A DNA stretch of 64,000 nucleotides from Echiichthys vipera (taxonomy: Eukaryota > Chordata > Actinopteri > Perciformes > Trachinidae). A program made the position numbers and the translations under genes. Positions within the stretch are counted from its first letter, which is position 1. Each line of letters opens with the position of its first letter. The notes under the pieces were generated by a model. That model worked only from the letters and a program-made list of their open reading frames with translations, was not told the DNA's origin and made no database searches. The stretch is from NCBI GenBank assembly GCA_963691815.1, contig OY829648.1, forward strand, positions 14,727,021 to 14,791,020, in the 5' to 3' direction. Of the stretch, positions 19,880 through 32,965 are shown piece after piece.

Positions 19880-20319
19880 ATCAGCGTAATATATATAATA
19901 TAACATAACTACAAGTGAAATTGCAGTATTGTATATTGCAAATTGTCCATGCTCATATTTAAATGTTTAAATCGACTGATACAGAACATTAAGCAAAAGT
20001 TATAGAGCATGGAAACAAATTGATAACTGTTGTCCCTCCTACTGCCATCAATAACTGGCCAGCAGTGCAGCCCAACTGATTAGCTGATGTGAGCAAAATA
20101 CAAAGTTAAAGTAGGGGAGGAGAAATGTGAGGAATAGGCCTGCATACTGTATATTGTTATGCATTGTTGCTGTCAATGTAATTTTACATGCATGTTACGG
20201 TAATCCCAACCAACCAACTACCTAAACTAGATTAAAAATTGTGCAACTGAGGAAAACAGAGATTTGGATACTTACAAAACACAAACACAAAAAAATTAAC
20301 CAAACAATAGCGAAGCTTT

Positions 20320-20840
20320 TTAGGTTGAAATATGCACATCAGTCAGATCCAGAAAAAAAATGAAAGGTTGAATATGGAGAATGAGCAGAACACCGCCATC
20401 CAGTGTCTCAAGATCGTAGTCACAACAACAAGAAATAATTCTAGCAGTCCGGTTGCCATGTTCGTCAGACCTGGTCCAGTAGCCTGCAGGAGACCGGAGT
20501 CTGTTTAAACCCATCCCCTCCGGCAAATCGCACCATTAAAACAACTATTAGAGGAGTTAGACTGACAGTTAACGTTAGCCGTTACTGTTAGTCGTTACAG
20601 CTAAGTAAATATGAAAGTTAGCTTACCGATCAAGGAGAAACGTAGCCATTTCGGCGTGCGTTTTAATGCCGTTGAACTCCTTTATCTCAGTCCATCGAGT
20701 GAATGCTTGGCCTATATCGACTCTGGTTTTTGCCCGTCTCCGGTCACTCAGCTGTTGGGACAGTGCCAGCCCACAGTAGCCGCACCGAACAACAGTCAAC
20801 CCTGGCAACCAGCAATGCCCAACGCTATTTGCTTAGATAA
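20320..20840 (-). other. Orphan minus-strand exon-like segment
   Basis: On the minus strand, 20808-20625 is an open frame. It contains RRRAKTRVDIGQAF followed by TRWTEIKEF, a THAEMATFLLDR end, and then a perfect donor, GTAAGC, at 20624. About 140 bases further on is a CTCCTGCAG acceptor (near 20485). Joining the two reads only seven more codons before a stop. The A-F-x-R-W...T-x-A-E-x-A-x-F-L-L-D-R pattern resembles the N-terminal part of multi-copy uncharacterised fish proteins that I believe are repeat-derived. It could be a remnant of such an element or the first exon of an unannotated transcript. Function unknown. Confidence 0.4.
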
Positions 20841-21299
20841 ACAGAACGTGACAGAAAGTCATTGTCAAACCCATAAAAAAATTAAAATAAAAGCAATACT
20901 TTCATTCTGTACCCCTCAAAACGCCCCGTGGTTGTTTTTTTTAAATATTTTTTAAACATAGCATTTAATAAAGATTCTACATATTCAACTTTTAAATCTG
21001 ATGATAATTTTTAGAGATTGCTCTTCTTAAATGAATACCTTACAGTGGTCACAATAACACTTTCAAAGGATGAACTCCTCACATTTTCATTTACACTTAC
21101 AACATTTCAATGTGAAGCAATGTTGGATTTGATTATTCATCTTAATACACAGTATGTCAAGGCACTAGGATAACTACTGATCGTTTGAATTCCGTTATTC
21201 TGAGTCAATGTGTTTCATAAAGGCATCGTGTATGCTGTTATTATGTGAGTTGTAATTATTGTGGTCACTATAACGTGTTGATCTCTAGACTGTGCCTTT

Positions 21300-21427
21300 A
21301 ACTCAGGGGAAGGGGCCGCAGGAGGCAAACAGGGCAGTGCGCCTGCGCGCTGCACATAGCAACACTCTGGGGCAGGAGTGGAGGAGTCGAGGGATCGTTT
21401 ATGCGCATTTTTTTGGGGCGAAAATAG
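21300..21427 (+). promoter_or_regulatory. prrg1: prrg1 promoter and predicted non-coding exon 1
   Basis: A CpG-rich block contains TGCGCCTGCGCGC at 21338-21350, close to the NRF-1 consensus, and ends at a donor (GTAAGA) at 21428. The next good acceptor upstream of the prrg1 start codon is CTTTCTACAG ending at 22284. CpG-rich DNA continues to about 21860, so alternative first exons are possible. Confidence 0.5.
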
Positions 21428-22315
21428 GTAAGATGAAGTGATTAAGTTCATATTCACACCAACAGGCGGTTTCGACACGAACTAAAACCCGGTGACATTC
21501 AGCGGAGTTGCTTTTATCGACCTCTCTGTCGGGATATCCGGCCCGTTTGAATCGTGTGTCGCTCGGTAAATTGCATCCGACGCTGGAGACGCACTCATCC
21601 TACAAATCATCCCCAGTCTGTCAATACAGCACCGCACACAGCTAACAGCGCTACTCACACACACGGTAACACACCACTATCAGCCGCAAAATAGCTTAGA
21701 TAACATTGCTGTAGCTTTAATTGTCCTGTCTCTCTTTTAATTCGTGTAACGGGGCGGCGGCGCTTTGTTCCTGATGTTTCCGCCGACAGAGAGCTATTTT
21801 CGGGCAGCTACGAGCAGGATTCCCGTTAACACCCATCTGTAACACTGACCAGCAGCCGCCATTGGTCACTGTCGCTACTGTGAAGGATGTATCATAAGAT
21901 CAAAGCATACTCACTTTGAACGCGTGGATGTTATATTCTGCTTCATTCATTGTTATAATATTTGAGTTTTATTCATCCCAAAGAATGTCATTTTGACTCA
22001 GGGCGGTGATGTTTTCGTTGATCTGTGCTACTGTTATGTCCTGCATTAAGTTTCCCTTTCAAATCCCTAAAGGGAGAAACGTGATCTGGCTCAAATCAGA
22101 TGTTTACCCTATATTGCATTGGTAACAGTACTTTGTGACAGTACCTTCAGTCTCTCATAAGTTATTAGGATATTGTTGCTCTGTAGGATTCTTTAGATGA
22201 CTGTTTATGTTCAGCTGTAGTTTTTGAGAGGGAGTTTTGGTTAATTGTTGTTTAAAAGCCTTACATGTTTGTGTCTTTCTACAGAGAAATCACCCCAAAC
22301 AGACTTTCAGGGATC

Positions 22316-24722
22316 ATGGGGAGTGGTAAGTGTATTTGCACACTATACAAAAGTTCACATGATCACTTGCTAATTTCATCAGAAACCCTCCTCCAGTTTC
22401 CCGTTTTTTTTCCTTTCCTCTTGTGTTGATTTCCAGCATGTGTGTTTGTCAAACACAAGTTGGTCAGTGGAATGTGATTCTTCAGGTTTTTCTGCAGTCC
22501 TTAATCACACCATTCCCAATTTCTCCTAAGGGAATTTCCTTTATTCCTGTTATTACTTTCTGCTTTTCAAGTCTTGTCTTGAAGCCTTCCCTGAACTTAT
22601 GAGTCACACAGACGCCATTACTTGTTAATTTTGCAGCACAATCCAGAGCGTGTTGTGACATCTTGTGCGTAGTTTCTCTTTGAGCGTTTATGTTCTCGTC
22701 CTGGATGTGTGAAACAGAGGGCCACTCTGTCTCTCTAAGTTCATTCCTCTAGTTTGTCTTACGTGTCCCAGGGATGGATGCCTAAATCAAAGGATCTTTT
22801 GTTTTTATGCAGAAATGTGGGCACTGAGCAGCGCTCAGCTCTTCTCTACTGCCTTTGTTTCAGTCTCCACCTCTCTCCCGCTCCCTTTTCTGCTTTTTTT
22901 GGCATCTATATCTTCTTTTCCTCCTTCTGCTTCACTCTTTCAATACTCTCTCTTTGCTTAAATTTCCCCCAATCACTTCCTCCCTCATGCTTTTCTGCTT
23001 ACTGACTCACCCCTACTTTCCTCTTTTTGTTTCTTTTTTTTTCTCTGTTTGTGATTTTGATGCATGCATTTCTTTCCTCACACATCTCTAAATCTTACAC
23101 CCTTCCCTCTTCTCTGCCCTTGTATTTGACTCCCTGCCTCCCAGTGTTCCTGCCGGCGGACGCGGCCCACTCGGTGCTCCGCCGACTGCGCAGGGCCAAC
23201 TTCTTGCTGGAAGAGATGAAGCAGGGTAACATCCAGAGGGAGTGTCGCGAGGAGATCTGCACGTATGAGGAGGCCCGCGAGGCTTTCGAGAATGACGAGA
23301 AGACGGTAAGGGGATGAGATACTCATCAAATCACACCTCCAATCAGTCCTTTCTTCGAGGCTAAATACACACAGGAACACCTGCCACACAGTCCATATGA
23401 CTACATGTGGGCACCCACATTAACCACATAAAGGGATTGTTTTATCAATAGCTTGTTTGAGTTGCTCACAAGTTGTGATGTCTATACAGGGGTATTAGCT
23501 TCAACAGGTAGTCATGTTTTCAGAGATTTCCCAGCGTGTCGGTGACAGACAGATAAATATGTACACCACTTCATGGGGTCATGAAACAGAAATGAGCAGC
23601 AACAACACCATATGCCAAAACATAAACTTATCCACAGAGAAGTACAACAACTCAATTATCTTTCTGTTGCTTAATTCTCTTTATTAATTCTTAGCTTGAC
23701 CTTTATCAGACTGACTGGCTGGAAATCTTTGAACACAGCACTCCCATCTGGATCTAAGAGTAAAAAAGAATCAATATTACTACTGCTGAGTAATTCATAC
23801 CAGCTGCCCAATGTAAAGAAAAAAACATTTAAAATCCCTTTTAAAGTGCTATTTTGTAGGGCTCATGTGTCCAGTAATGTAATCCAATGCCAAGAGTGGT
23901 AGCTTGTGGAATGTGTGTGTTTTTTCAGGAAGTGATGATTATCAGCAGGAAGAACAGCCGAGTCCATGCTAGAGAGGGAGGTGTATTTGTAAAACTATTG
24001 TGAGAGGCCAGAGAGCAAAGTCACGCAGATGGACACGCACAATCATGTGGTCGGTTTTTGTTCGGATGTTGTTGTCTACTGCCTTTGTGTTGCAGTAATC
24101 CAGATAGAAAGTATTCGTACAGTGGACACCGTTTGGGAAACCACCATTGTTTAGTGCACCATTGTAGCCTGCATGAATGTAACTTGAGTCTTAACTTGAA
24201 GATAATATTTATGATCTTGTATTGATTTTTGACAACATGTCTTCTGGTTGGCTGCAGAGACGGTTCTGGGAGGAATATGTGCGGGAGAGCAGTCCATCTG
24301 GAGGACTGGAGACGGTGGTCGGTGGCGTCCACTCTCTCTACCTGATTGTGCCATTGCTGCTGGTTGTGCTCATCATTGCCGCCGTCGCCATCACTGTGTG
24401 GCGCTGCCACTCACGCAAGCGTTCTGAGCGCAGCCCCAGCCTGGGACACTCTCATCACGACCACGTCCTCTCAGTGGTCTCTATGGACCATTGGGGGAGG
24501 GACTTTCACCATGGTGACCACTCAGAACTCAGCGTCCACAGCAGCCCAGCTTATCCGGGCTCTGAGCTCACGTCGGGGAGAGGAAGCGCCGGAGACCCGC
24601 CACCGTCTTATGAGGAGGCTGTGGGCCACGCAGACGTCCAAATAGAGACAGAGCCGCCTCCACAGTATGAGGATATAGTCAACACCAGCTCTACTAGTGT
24701 CAGCGGTCGACATGGGAAGTAA
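22316..24722 (+). CDS. prrg1: Proline-rich Gla (transmembrane) protein 1
   Basis: Single-pass, vitamin-K-dependent membrane protein. Exons: 22316-22325, 23145-23305, 24258-24722; 211 aa (human PRRG1 is 218). A short propeptide ends at a basic RRLRR site (residues 16-20). The Gla domain follows (about 21-65) with its C-x4-C pair (C37, C42) and many Glu residues that would be gamma-carboxylated. The membrane segment is about 84-105 and is followed by WRC and a basic stop-transfer stretch. The cytoplasmic tail has two PPxY motifs, PPPSY (171-175) and PPPQY (190-194), which in this family bind WW domains. The AREAFENDEKT and YEDIVN words favour PRRG1; the AHSVL and EEIC words recall PRRG3. Position next to tmem47 and tab3, as on human Xp21, supports PRRG1. 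Confidence 0.85.
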
Positions 24723-27330
24723 ACCTTTCTCTCTCTACCACCCAAACAAAAGCCCCTAACCTGCACTAAGACCATCTGATGATTTAGCAGTATCACTATC
24801 ACTGTGGTATCACCAGCCTACCCCATTCAACACAAACACCATTAACTGTCTGGTCAGTGGACTAATGCAATCTTTGCCAGAGCCAGCGCTGTTGAAATTT
24901 GCACTTTCCTGTATTAACCTTTCATTAAAGAGGTGAAGTGATAACAGGAAGGATACTGCAATACTAAAACCAACCAACCTCTGCGGATTTCCTCAAGTTG
25001 CATCTATGCTGTCACACTGCAAAGCGGGCATAACAAATGTTGCATGTGGTGTTAAAAACATAGGATTCTGATTGCCATAATGAAGGAAAACTATTCTAAA
25101 AGTGTATATGGGGGTTGGATCAATGGTTTTTTTGAAGGTTAGTGCCTTTAGCCATGTGGAATTTTCATGAAATCCTTGTTATCAATGATGCCAGTTGCCA
25201 TTAAAGAGACATTATGCTGATTTAGATTCAGCACTCTGTCATGGCATTTGTGGGCAGCGTGTGCAGATGTGTTTGGCTTCTTCCGCGGCAAAGTATTCCT
25301 TTGAGTGAACTGCAGTTACCATCCTGATGCTCGCGCACATTCTTGCACTCCGTAGATGCTGATGTTGACCCTAGTTTTCCCCCCCTGACATCACCCACAT
25401 TCCTGTCACCAGTCACATCACATTGTGACTCATATGAAACACTAAGTGAACACGAGTGAACACCTTAACTACACTAATAGAGCAGGACAGCAAAAGTCAT
25501 TTGAATCTAAGATTTTTGGACCATGCATTTAATAATTATTTTACTGTAACATTTTACACAATACCATCAACATTTAATGCAGCGCTTCTAATAACACCCA
25601 CTTTTTTGGGGTTTATTTTACACATACAAGACCATGACTATTCAAATTTCTTTTACAGCACAAACAGAAAGAAAGCCCCAAAGCTTCATAAGGCTTTTCT
25701 CCGCCCATCTCTAATCTAACCTGTAAGCAAACAATTGCCTGCTCACATCCAGCAGACACATACAGAGCATCATGAGCATTCAGTCCAATGTTTATTTGTG
25801 AGCTCTGGTTTGGTCGAACGAGTCCTGTGAGAAATATCTGGGTCTTTAGCTTGCTAAATACAAAAAACAACAAATCATCACCAGTCGATTATTTACTTTT
25901 TGCAGTTTTGTGTTGCAAGTAGTGGTGTTTGGCTTGTCTGGGCTTGGTTACTGTAAATAGGAAATTAAATTAAATGTAAATTGCTGCCAAGTTTTATTTG
26001 GGGTTAAAGTGAGCGTCAAGGCCCAGGCATGTAGTAAATGATCAGGCTACAGAATCAAAACAATTAGTTACGACTGTCTGGAGCTGCAGAGTTGGGTGTG
26101 AATTGACTTTCCACATAACAATGAGTACTTCAATACATTGTGATTAAAAATGTCACTTAATGCAGGTTTAAATAGTCAAGTTGCCAAACGAATGCATCGG
26201 TCCAACTCCAGTGTACACTTTTGAATATTTAAAATTGAAGAATAGATCAGCGGTTGTAAAGTGGGGTGCTGAAATGTGTTTGTGTATTTGTGTCATATGT
26301 GCTTATATTTTGGTAATGCATGCAGCTTGGTCTGTACACCTGAGGTCGGAGCTGTCTCTGCACTGTTTGTTGATGGTCAGCGCTTGCTGGCCCATGTCCG
26401 TCTCTGGGCTGATGACATTTGCTCAGAGCCTGCTTTAACTGTGAAAATCTTTGCCTACTTCTACTTTTTCCCCTAAGGCAAATGTAACCAAGTCGGAAAG
26501 GACTACAGAGTCTTCTGCTGTGCCACTTCTACTAAAAGCACACTAAGGATAAATTGTGGAGTGACTTGCACGGAAATGTGGGACAAAAAGAAATAGAAAG
26601 AGAAGCTTTGGGGGAAAAGATGCAGGATTCAGAGGGGGGGGGGGGGGTTCTGTATTTAACAACACTACGGACAGAACTCATGGTTAGCATGTGTTATGTA
26701 CCTGTATGTAAATATGTATAGTCTCTATGTGTGAAAGTAAGTTACAGTGAGATTGTTTTTACTGCATAGGAATGCAGTGAATGCATCAACACTAGTGTAA
26801 CTATATACAGTAGGTTGTGGATAAATGAAGGCACTTTGTGTTTAAGCTCAAAATGAGCTGTTTGGTGATACTTGGGCAGTGGTTCGACATCTTAAGCGCC
26901 ACTCTCAGCCTGTAATCCTCGGAGAAAAGAAAAGTGCTCATACTCTATATGCAATGTTGCTGCATACACTCTAAAAACCAAATATATCTTATCTGTCTAA
27001 TGTTCATGGGACACTCATACTGTACATGTCCCATTTCCTGTCTGCACCTCACAGACTCTGAGCACTGATAATTATCATACTTTTTTGTGAGTTGACCTGT
27101 GAACCTCAGCACTTGCTATGACCTTGAACTGAGTTGTGCTGATGGATGGATGGTAGCCATTTTGGTAAGGTCAATGTTGTACTGTTACTTGCAGAGCCCT
27201 TTTTTTTTTTACAATGCCTTATCAAACAAACAAAATGTTATATAACATTAAATGCAAGAAAACTTGTTATAAATCCTTGATATGTGCGGAAGCTTGAATT
27301 AATTTGTAATAAAACATGAAAAATGTGCTA
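24723..27330 (+). other. prrg1: prrg1 long 3' UTR
   Basis: No exon is visible after the TAA until AATAAA at 27308-27313, which is followed by T-rich sequence. A 3' UTR of about 2.6 kb is inferred. It contains a run of 14 G at 26634-26647. Earlier, weaker signals exist, so shorter forms are possible. Confidence 0.5.
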
Positions 27331-27359
27331 CATGTTTCCTTAATTTCATTCAGTGTCAC

Positions 27360-27990
27360 ATTATTTTTTATTATTCAATGTTCTGTTTATTTTACTAAAG
27401 TATTTATTACTTATTTATGACATAAGATACCATTACATTTTTATTATCTCTGACATACTATGCTATGACCTTTTGTGACATAAGATACTATTGCATTTAA
27501 TGACTTTTTATAACATGTTTGACTATGACTTTTTAGGACACTACACTACTACATTTTTATGACATACTATACTATGACTTTTTTATGATACACAGTACTA
27601 AACTATTCCATTGTCATAACATACTATATTACATTTTTATTACTTATTTATGACATAAGATACGATTACATTTGATGACATACCATACAAGGACTCTTTA
27701 TGACTCTTATGACATACGATACTATTACATTTTTATTATCTTTGACATACTATGCCATGAACTTTTAGGACATAAGGTACCATTACACTTTTTTGAATTT
27801 CTTTTAAGGCGTACTATACTACATTTTTAAGACTTTTTATGAGATGCCATACTGTTACATTTTAAAGACTTTTATTACATACTATACTGACTTTTTTATG
27901 ATATACTATACTATTACATTTTCATGAAATACTGTATTTCATTTGTATTACTTTTTTATGACATACTATGACTTGTTTGAAATACTTTAC
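27360..27990. repeat. Degenerate AT-rich tandem array
   Basis: Many diverged copies of ACATACTATACTATGAC followed by TTTTTATG and TACATTTTTATTA recur every 25-60 bases from about 27360 to 27990. The array sits between the convergent 3' ends of prrg1 and cpox. It is an old minisatellite with no coding content. Confidence 0.8.
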
Positions 27991-28054
27991 TGTGACTATT
28001 TGTGTTAAATGCTGCACAAGAAATTCAGAAAGAAGCAGTAAAAGATTTAAAAGG

Positions 28055-28866
28055 TAACAGAATGAAAACTTTATTATAACTGTTCACTATAAATCATTTT
28101 TACATTTTAATTTGGCATTTTGTTTTTCCAACATTCTTCTTTCTTCAATGGGCCACCTGGCCTGTGTCACAGCTATCATCTCTGTGGAACATGATCCAAC
28201 ATCCAACTATTGTTTTACTACTGTTCAAACAAACCAAGAAGTGACTCATTAACCACGAGTGAACCACCGACCACAACATTAATGGGGCTCAGGAGGCATC
28301 AGCTCATTATTACTTAGCTTTGATTGTCAAAAATAACCCATTGTTGAGAGCAGATGCACTTAAACATAAAAAAAAGATTTATTAACATTTGATACAAGCA
28401 GTGGCACATCGATGCAGTGGCTCAGTTTGTACCTATTTTCCCTTTAAGAGCTTTGTTAAAGAAGAGTTAAGCTCAAGTGTTTCAAGTAGAGCAAGCCACA
28501 TTTAGCCCAGGCATAGAAAACAGAAACACAGCTAGTGTTTGACACAAACATGTCTTAAAAAATTAGCACATCATCATTGTGAAATGACCTAAAAGAAGGT
28601 ACAACGACCACCTGTGGCCAACAGTAGTAATACATCCCAATGTGATTCAGTGTCAACAAGGCTGTTTTCACAAAACATAGCAAAGAGTAAAGAAAGAAAA
28701 GTACCATCTTAGATTAAAAAACTCTTCAAGTGCAAAGTTATATTATTTTGGTAAACACAGTGTTACCTGCTGTTGATCAAACAGGTAACACCAATTATAA
28801 AATACAACAAAGACGGTTTCTTGGTGGTTTTGTCCATATTGACATGTAAACCTGTGAACACTGCGG
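28055..28866 (-). other. cpox: cpox 3' UTR
   Basis: Minus-strand sequence after the cpox stop carries AATAAA at 28075-28070, in a good position to end the transcript near 28055. No reading frame of interest is present. Confidence 0.6.
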
Positions 28867-31800
28867 TCACACCCACTCCTTAGGGTTTCGCAACGCCTCC
28901 AGCATCTCAGCCTCCAGGGTGCCTTTGTCAGGCTCATGCATGTACTCCCACCTGAGGATGAAGGCTGAGGGTGTTACCAAGCAACAAAGGCAGCACATTA
29001 CTGTCATACAAGTGTAAGGTTAGCAGTGCATCAAAACCAGTGCTATCTTACCTGGCAGTGAGAGGGAGGGACATAAGAATGCTCTCAATTCTGGAGCCAG
29101 GCGTGGCCAAGCCAAACTTAACTCCCCTGTCATACACCAAGTTGAACTCCACATATCTATAACATAAACACACAAAACCTACAGTCAACACTTAACTTCA
29201 TGTGATGTGTGATTCATTACACTGTTAAAATATGTTAATCCAATCCAAAACAACGTGCAAAAGAGTTTTTGAATGAGGATTCAAATCAGGATAAACTCTT
29301 AAAAAAAGCTTGCTTGAGATATGCAGCTAATCCAGCACAAGTCATCTTTAGTTTTAGTAAGTTATTGTTGCGTGATAATTGAGTTGTTCCATGTTGGTGC
29401 ATTTATGTGGTGGTGAGCATCTCTGACAAGAGTCTCAGCTGCAGTGCATGAACCTTTGTAATGCTAAGGAAATATTCTCATCATCCTTTTTCCATCTTTG
29501 CTTACTGTTTGTCTTTCAGGATTGACAAATACAAACACCAACCTACAAGACGGTTCAAATTAATCTGCACTTTCAGCAGCATACCTACACAACTTTGACT
29601 GTTTAGTAGGGGTGTGACGAGATCTCGTGCGGTATTAAAATGTGACGATATTTCTAGTTGAGGTGAAAACTTGTCTGGCAATATCAATATGTATGGAACA
29701 CGTGGGCCCCTGCAGCTTCTTTAACATCAAGGTACAAGTTATAGTCACAGTGTCGGGGCCCCTGGGGCCACTACGAGGCATGGGGATATACTTTACCAGC
29801 GTGAGTACCATAGGCTACAAGGCAACAAACACGAGCACTATGCAAAGACACCTGCAGCACCAACACAGCTCTCTGCTAAAATCAACAGTGCCTGTCAAGA
29901 TAAAAATTAAAATTAAAAATACTGTAACAATCTTGCCAACTCGATATCCTGTATCGTCTCGTCTGGTGAGCTGAGGGACTCGTCATGGCCCTACTGTTTA
30001 TTAAAGTTTACTCAATAAGAATGCCTCATTCACTCAGTCCAGCATCTTCTTTCTTCTCCTGCCTGATACTTTATCTCACCTATCCAAATCTCCCCATCAC
30101 ATTTTTCTCATTCATTAACTAGCTCTTCAGCTCATTCTTTGTGTTGTGGTCTCTTACTAAAGGATTCCCTGTTGGCACAGAGAGCTCTGAGGGGAGGTGG
30201 TCTCGTCAAGTCTTTACTTACCATGGATAAAGGTTAGGTTTATTCAGTGGAACTAGTTTGAAAACCTTGAGTCATTGAACTAAAATGGGCTATAAATACA
30301 AAATCTCCTATGTAAAATGTAAATATTACTCAATACCCATTGCTTTTGAGCGTCTTTAACTCACCTTCCTCGGCGTACCTGCTGCCAGGCTTTCTCCTCC
30401 TCAGTAAAGGTGTCGTTTTGATGTCTGTATACGATGGGCAGGTAACAGGGCACCACAGTGCGGGCACAGCTCTTTACGAAGCTGAATGCCTCCTCCTGAC
30501 TTGGGGAGTCCAGGTCATCAAAGAAGATCCCTCCTATACCCCGAGTCTCTCCTCTGTGTCGGATGTAGAAGTATCGGTCACACCTAGAAATAAATACTCA
30601 AATATATCAATCTATAGCAGTTTTGTTTTTTGTTTTTAACCAGGGCTGGGCTTAAACATATTCAGTACATCTGGGCTATGCAAATATATTAGTAAACGGC
30701 AAATAAGTCATATATCATGCATTATATAAGCAGGCAAGCAAATAACTAGCCTAGCTCTGTCCGTTTGAGTAAAAAAAAAAATCTACCAACTAGCACCTCT
30801 ATAGCTCATCCAAAGCTAACTAGTTGCTATGTGTAGCTTTATTTCTAATGGTCAGATATGAGAGTGGCATCAGTCTTCTCAACTTGGCAAGAAAGCAATT
30901 TTCCAAAAATCCTAACTACGCCTTTTAGACTTAACTTCAAATTATGCTGGCAAAATTTGCTTATAACAAGCCACAGCAGATAAGCCACACCCGTCCTTTT
31001 CAAAATCCCCAATGGTCATTCACTGGCTAACGTCAAGGCTCAACGGTTTTTCTGCAACTGCAGAACTTAGGCAGAGACTTCTTCTTATCATCATCCCACA
31101 GTGAGGACACGCCCACTGTAATCCACACACACAAATCAGACCTTCACTTGCGTACGTGCTGAAGAACACACATTTTACAAAGGCAGGACTAATCCCAAGT
31201 CAGATTGTACCATTTCTTAAAGTCAGGGTAGTACTGCGGGTGGTGCTTGTCACAGGCCTCCTTCAGGGTGTTGTGGAATTGAAACGCATCTTCTTTGTTA
31301 ATATAAACTGGAGTCAGGTCTGTGCCTCCACCAAACCACCACTGCTTAGTGCCTGGAACACACACGCACAAACACGAACACACACACAAACAGATAAGGA
31401 AGAAAGACACAAGGGTTATCATTCATTCATGCACTCAATAGTGTCACTGACACCAAGACACAACTGCTGACGTCAGGGACTGACACTCACCGTCTGCCTC
31501 TTCGATCTCAAAGTATCTGTAGTTGAAGTGCACTGTGGGGATGTGGGGGTTCTTGGGGTGGATAACAGAGCTCACACCCATGGCACAAAATGGCAGCTTA
31601 CCTGAGAGAAAAAAAATGACATATTAGTGGGAATGTTGTTATCACAGCTTTTGTCGAGAGCTATAGTTATAGTTAACAGAATTTACCATCTTTCCCTTTA
31701 AGGACTTTCCCTCTGCTCCTCATCTGCTTGGCTGCCTCCTCGGTCAGGTTTCCAAACACAACAGACACATTGACCCCTGCCTTCTCAAACACATTTCCAT

Positions 31801-32965
31801 CTTGCATCACACAGCTGATTCCTCCGCCACCTGACACACAAACAACAGCAAACAGGAACAAATTGAAAGATACTGACATGAGGATGTTTTTTTAATTACC
31901 TGAAAGGTTTTTTCCCCAGTTTATGGATGTGTTTCTTGCATGCTTCTATGGCCATGTTTCTTTTAGCACAAAAACATGCAGCATGCTTGAAACTCCAATA
32001 CTTCAAGAATTCCATTCATTCAATTCAATTTGATTTTATTTATAGTGCCAAATAATTAAAAAAGTTATCTAAAGACACTTTACATAAAGAGTATATCTAG
32101 ACCCTCTATGACTTATTCATGACTTATTCACAATCCCTCTATGAGCAGCAGCAAGTTACACCTTTTATAATAATAATAATAATGATAATAATATCTATAT
32201 ACAGTATGTATCCCGCAATGTTGTGCACACAGTGGCAACGAAAACCTTCCTAATAATTTAATTTCCTGACAGATCGTGTTGTGTTTTGGGCCAGATAATG
32301 GCTGTGTTTCTTTCATGCATCTATGACCATGTTGATTTTAGCACAAAAACATGCAGCATGCTTGAGAATCTCCTTAACACCTTAAGCATGCACATGGATC
32401 TTCTTATCTCACCTTCGTTCCTCTGCCACCGGTCCACCTTGAAAGTCCCACCGTCCACCTCCTGCAGCGCCTTGCAGAAGTCGGCCTGTGTCTCCATGAT
32501 CAGCATCTCCATCCTCGTACACATCTCCCCTTTCCTCTGCTGCAGCACACCGATGTCGGTCACCGGAGGAGACATGAACCCCTTGCATCTCTCCAAGATA
32601 TCCCCCTCTTGCTCATTCTGCTCAACGGCTTGGGGTACTTTTGTTGCCATTTCAGCACGCTGGAAGTGGTGAGCGTTGGCTAAAAACCCCGCCACCGCCG
32701 CTGTCACTGCTGCGGCTCCACTGAGCGCCAGGGCTCCCCTTCTGGTTCGCCCGGCTGCGGATCTGCCTGCAGTCCCATGGGACATGAAGCGCACACTGGA
32801 ACCCCTGGGAAACCATCTGGTACCCGGAAGAAAAGTCACCGGACGGCTGGGTAACGGCAAATGCGACTTTCCTGAACTAGCGAGCCTCTTTAAATTAGAA
32901 ATGCAGCCTCGTGTCACGGTGGTCTGAGCCGTTTTGTTGACTGAGCAAAAGACAATGGTGGCCAT
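28867..32965 (-). CDS. cpox: Coproporphyrinogen III oxidase, mitochondrial
   Basis: Oxygen-dependent CPOX converts coproporphyrinogen III to protoporphyrinogen IX in the mitochondrial intermembrane space (heme synthesis). Minus-strand exons: 32965-32413, 31830-31687, 31601-31491, 31352-31211, 30583-30365, 29156-29052, 28951-28867. All phases agree; 452 aa and 7 exons, as in human (454 aa). The first ~110 residues are a basic, Ala-rich mitochondrial presequence with a hydrophobic stretch (ALSGAAAVTAAVAGFL). Catalytic-core words are MSPPVTDIG, GGGGISCV, the WWFGGGTDLTP block (about 274-284), GIGGIFFDDLD (about 332-342) and YVEFNLVYDRG; the end is NPKEWV. I start at the ATG at 32965. The upstream in-frame TTG is not a likely start. 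Confidence 0.97.
29607..29993. mobile_element. hAT-like MITE, copy 2 (in cpox intron)
   Basis: A 387-bp element begins TAGGGGTGTGACGAGATCTC and ends CGTCATGGCCCTA. Flanks CTGTTTAG and CTGTTTAT match at 7 of 8 bases, the hAT target-site size. Internal words (TTTACCAGCGTGAGTACC, GAGCACTATGCAAAGACA, GTATCGTCTCGTCTGGTGAG) are shared with copy 1 at 6452-6639, which has lost about half its length. Confidence 0.85.
31921..32370. repeat. Direct ~72-bp duplication flanking a repeat in cpox intron 1
   Basis: Sequence at 31921-31993 (core TTTTAGCACAAAAACATGCA then GCATGCTTGA) recurs at 32296-32370 with scattered changes. Between the copies lies a common fish repeat (32009-32160). Confidence 0.7.
32009..32160. 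repeat. Common teleost interspersed repeat
   Basis: CAATTCAATTTGATTTTATT followed by TATAGTGCCAAAT, AAAGACACTTTACATAAAGA and TATCTAGACCCTCTATGA is a degraded copy of a very frequent fish repeat. Assignment is from memory of the pattern. Confidence 0.6.

Noticed and set aside
22316..24722. PRRG3 as the identity of the Gla gene
   Set aside because: AHSVL and EEIC resemble PRRG3, but MGSVFL, AREAFEN-EKT, the YEDIVN tail and the tmem47/tab3 neighbourhood favour PRRG1. Some doubt remains.
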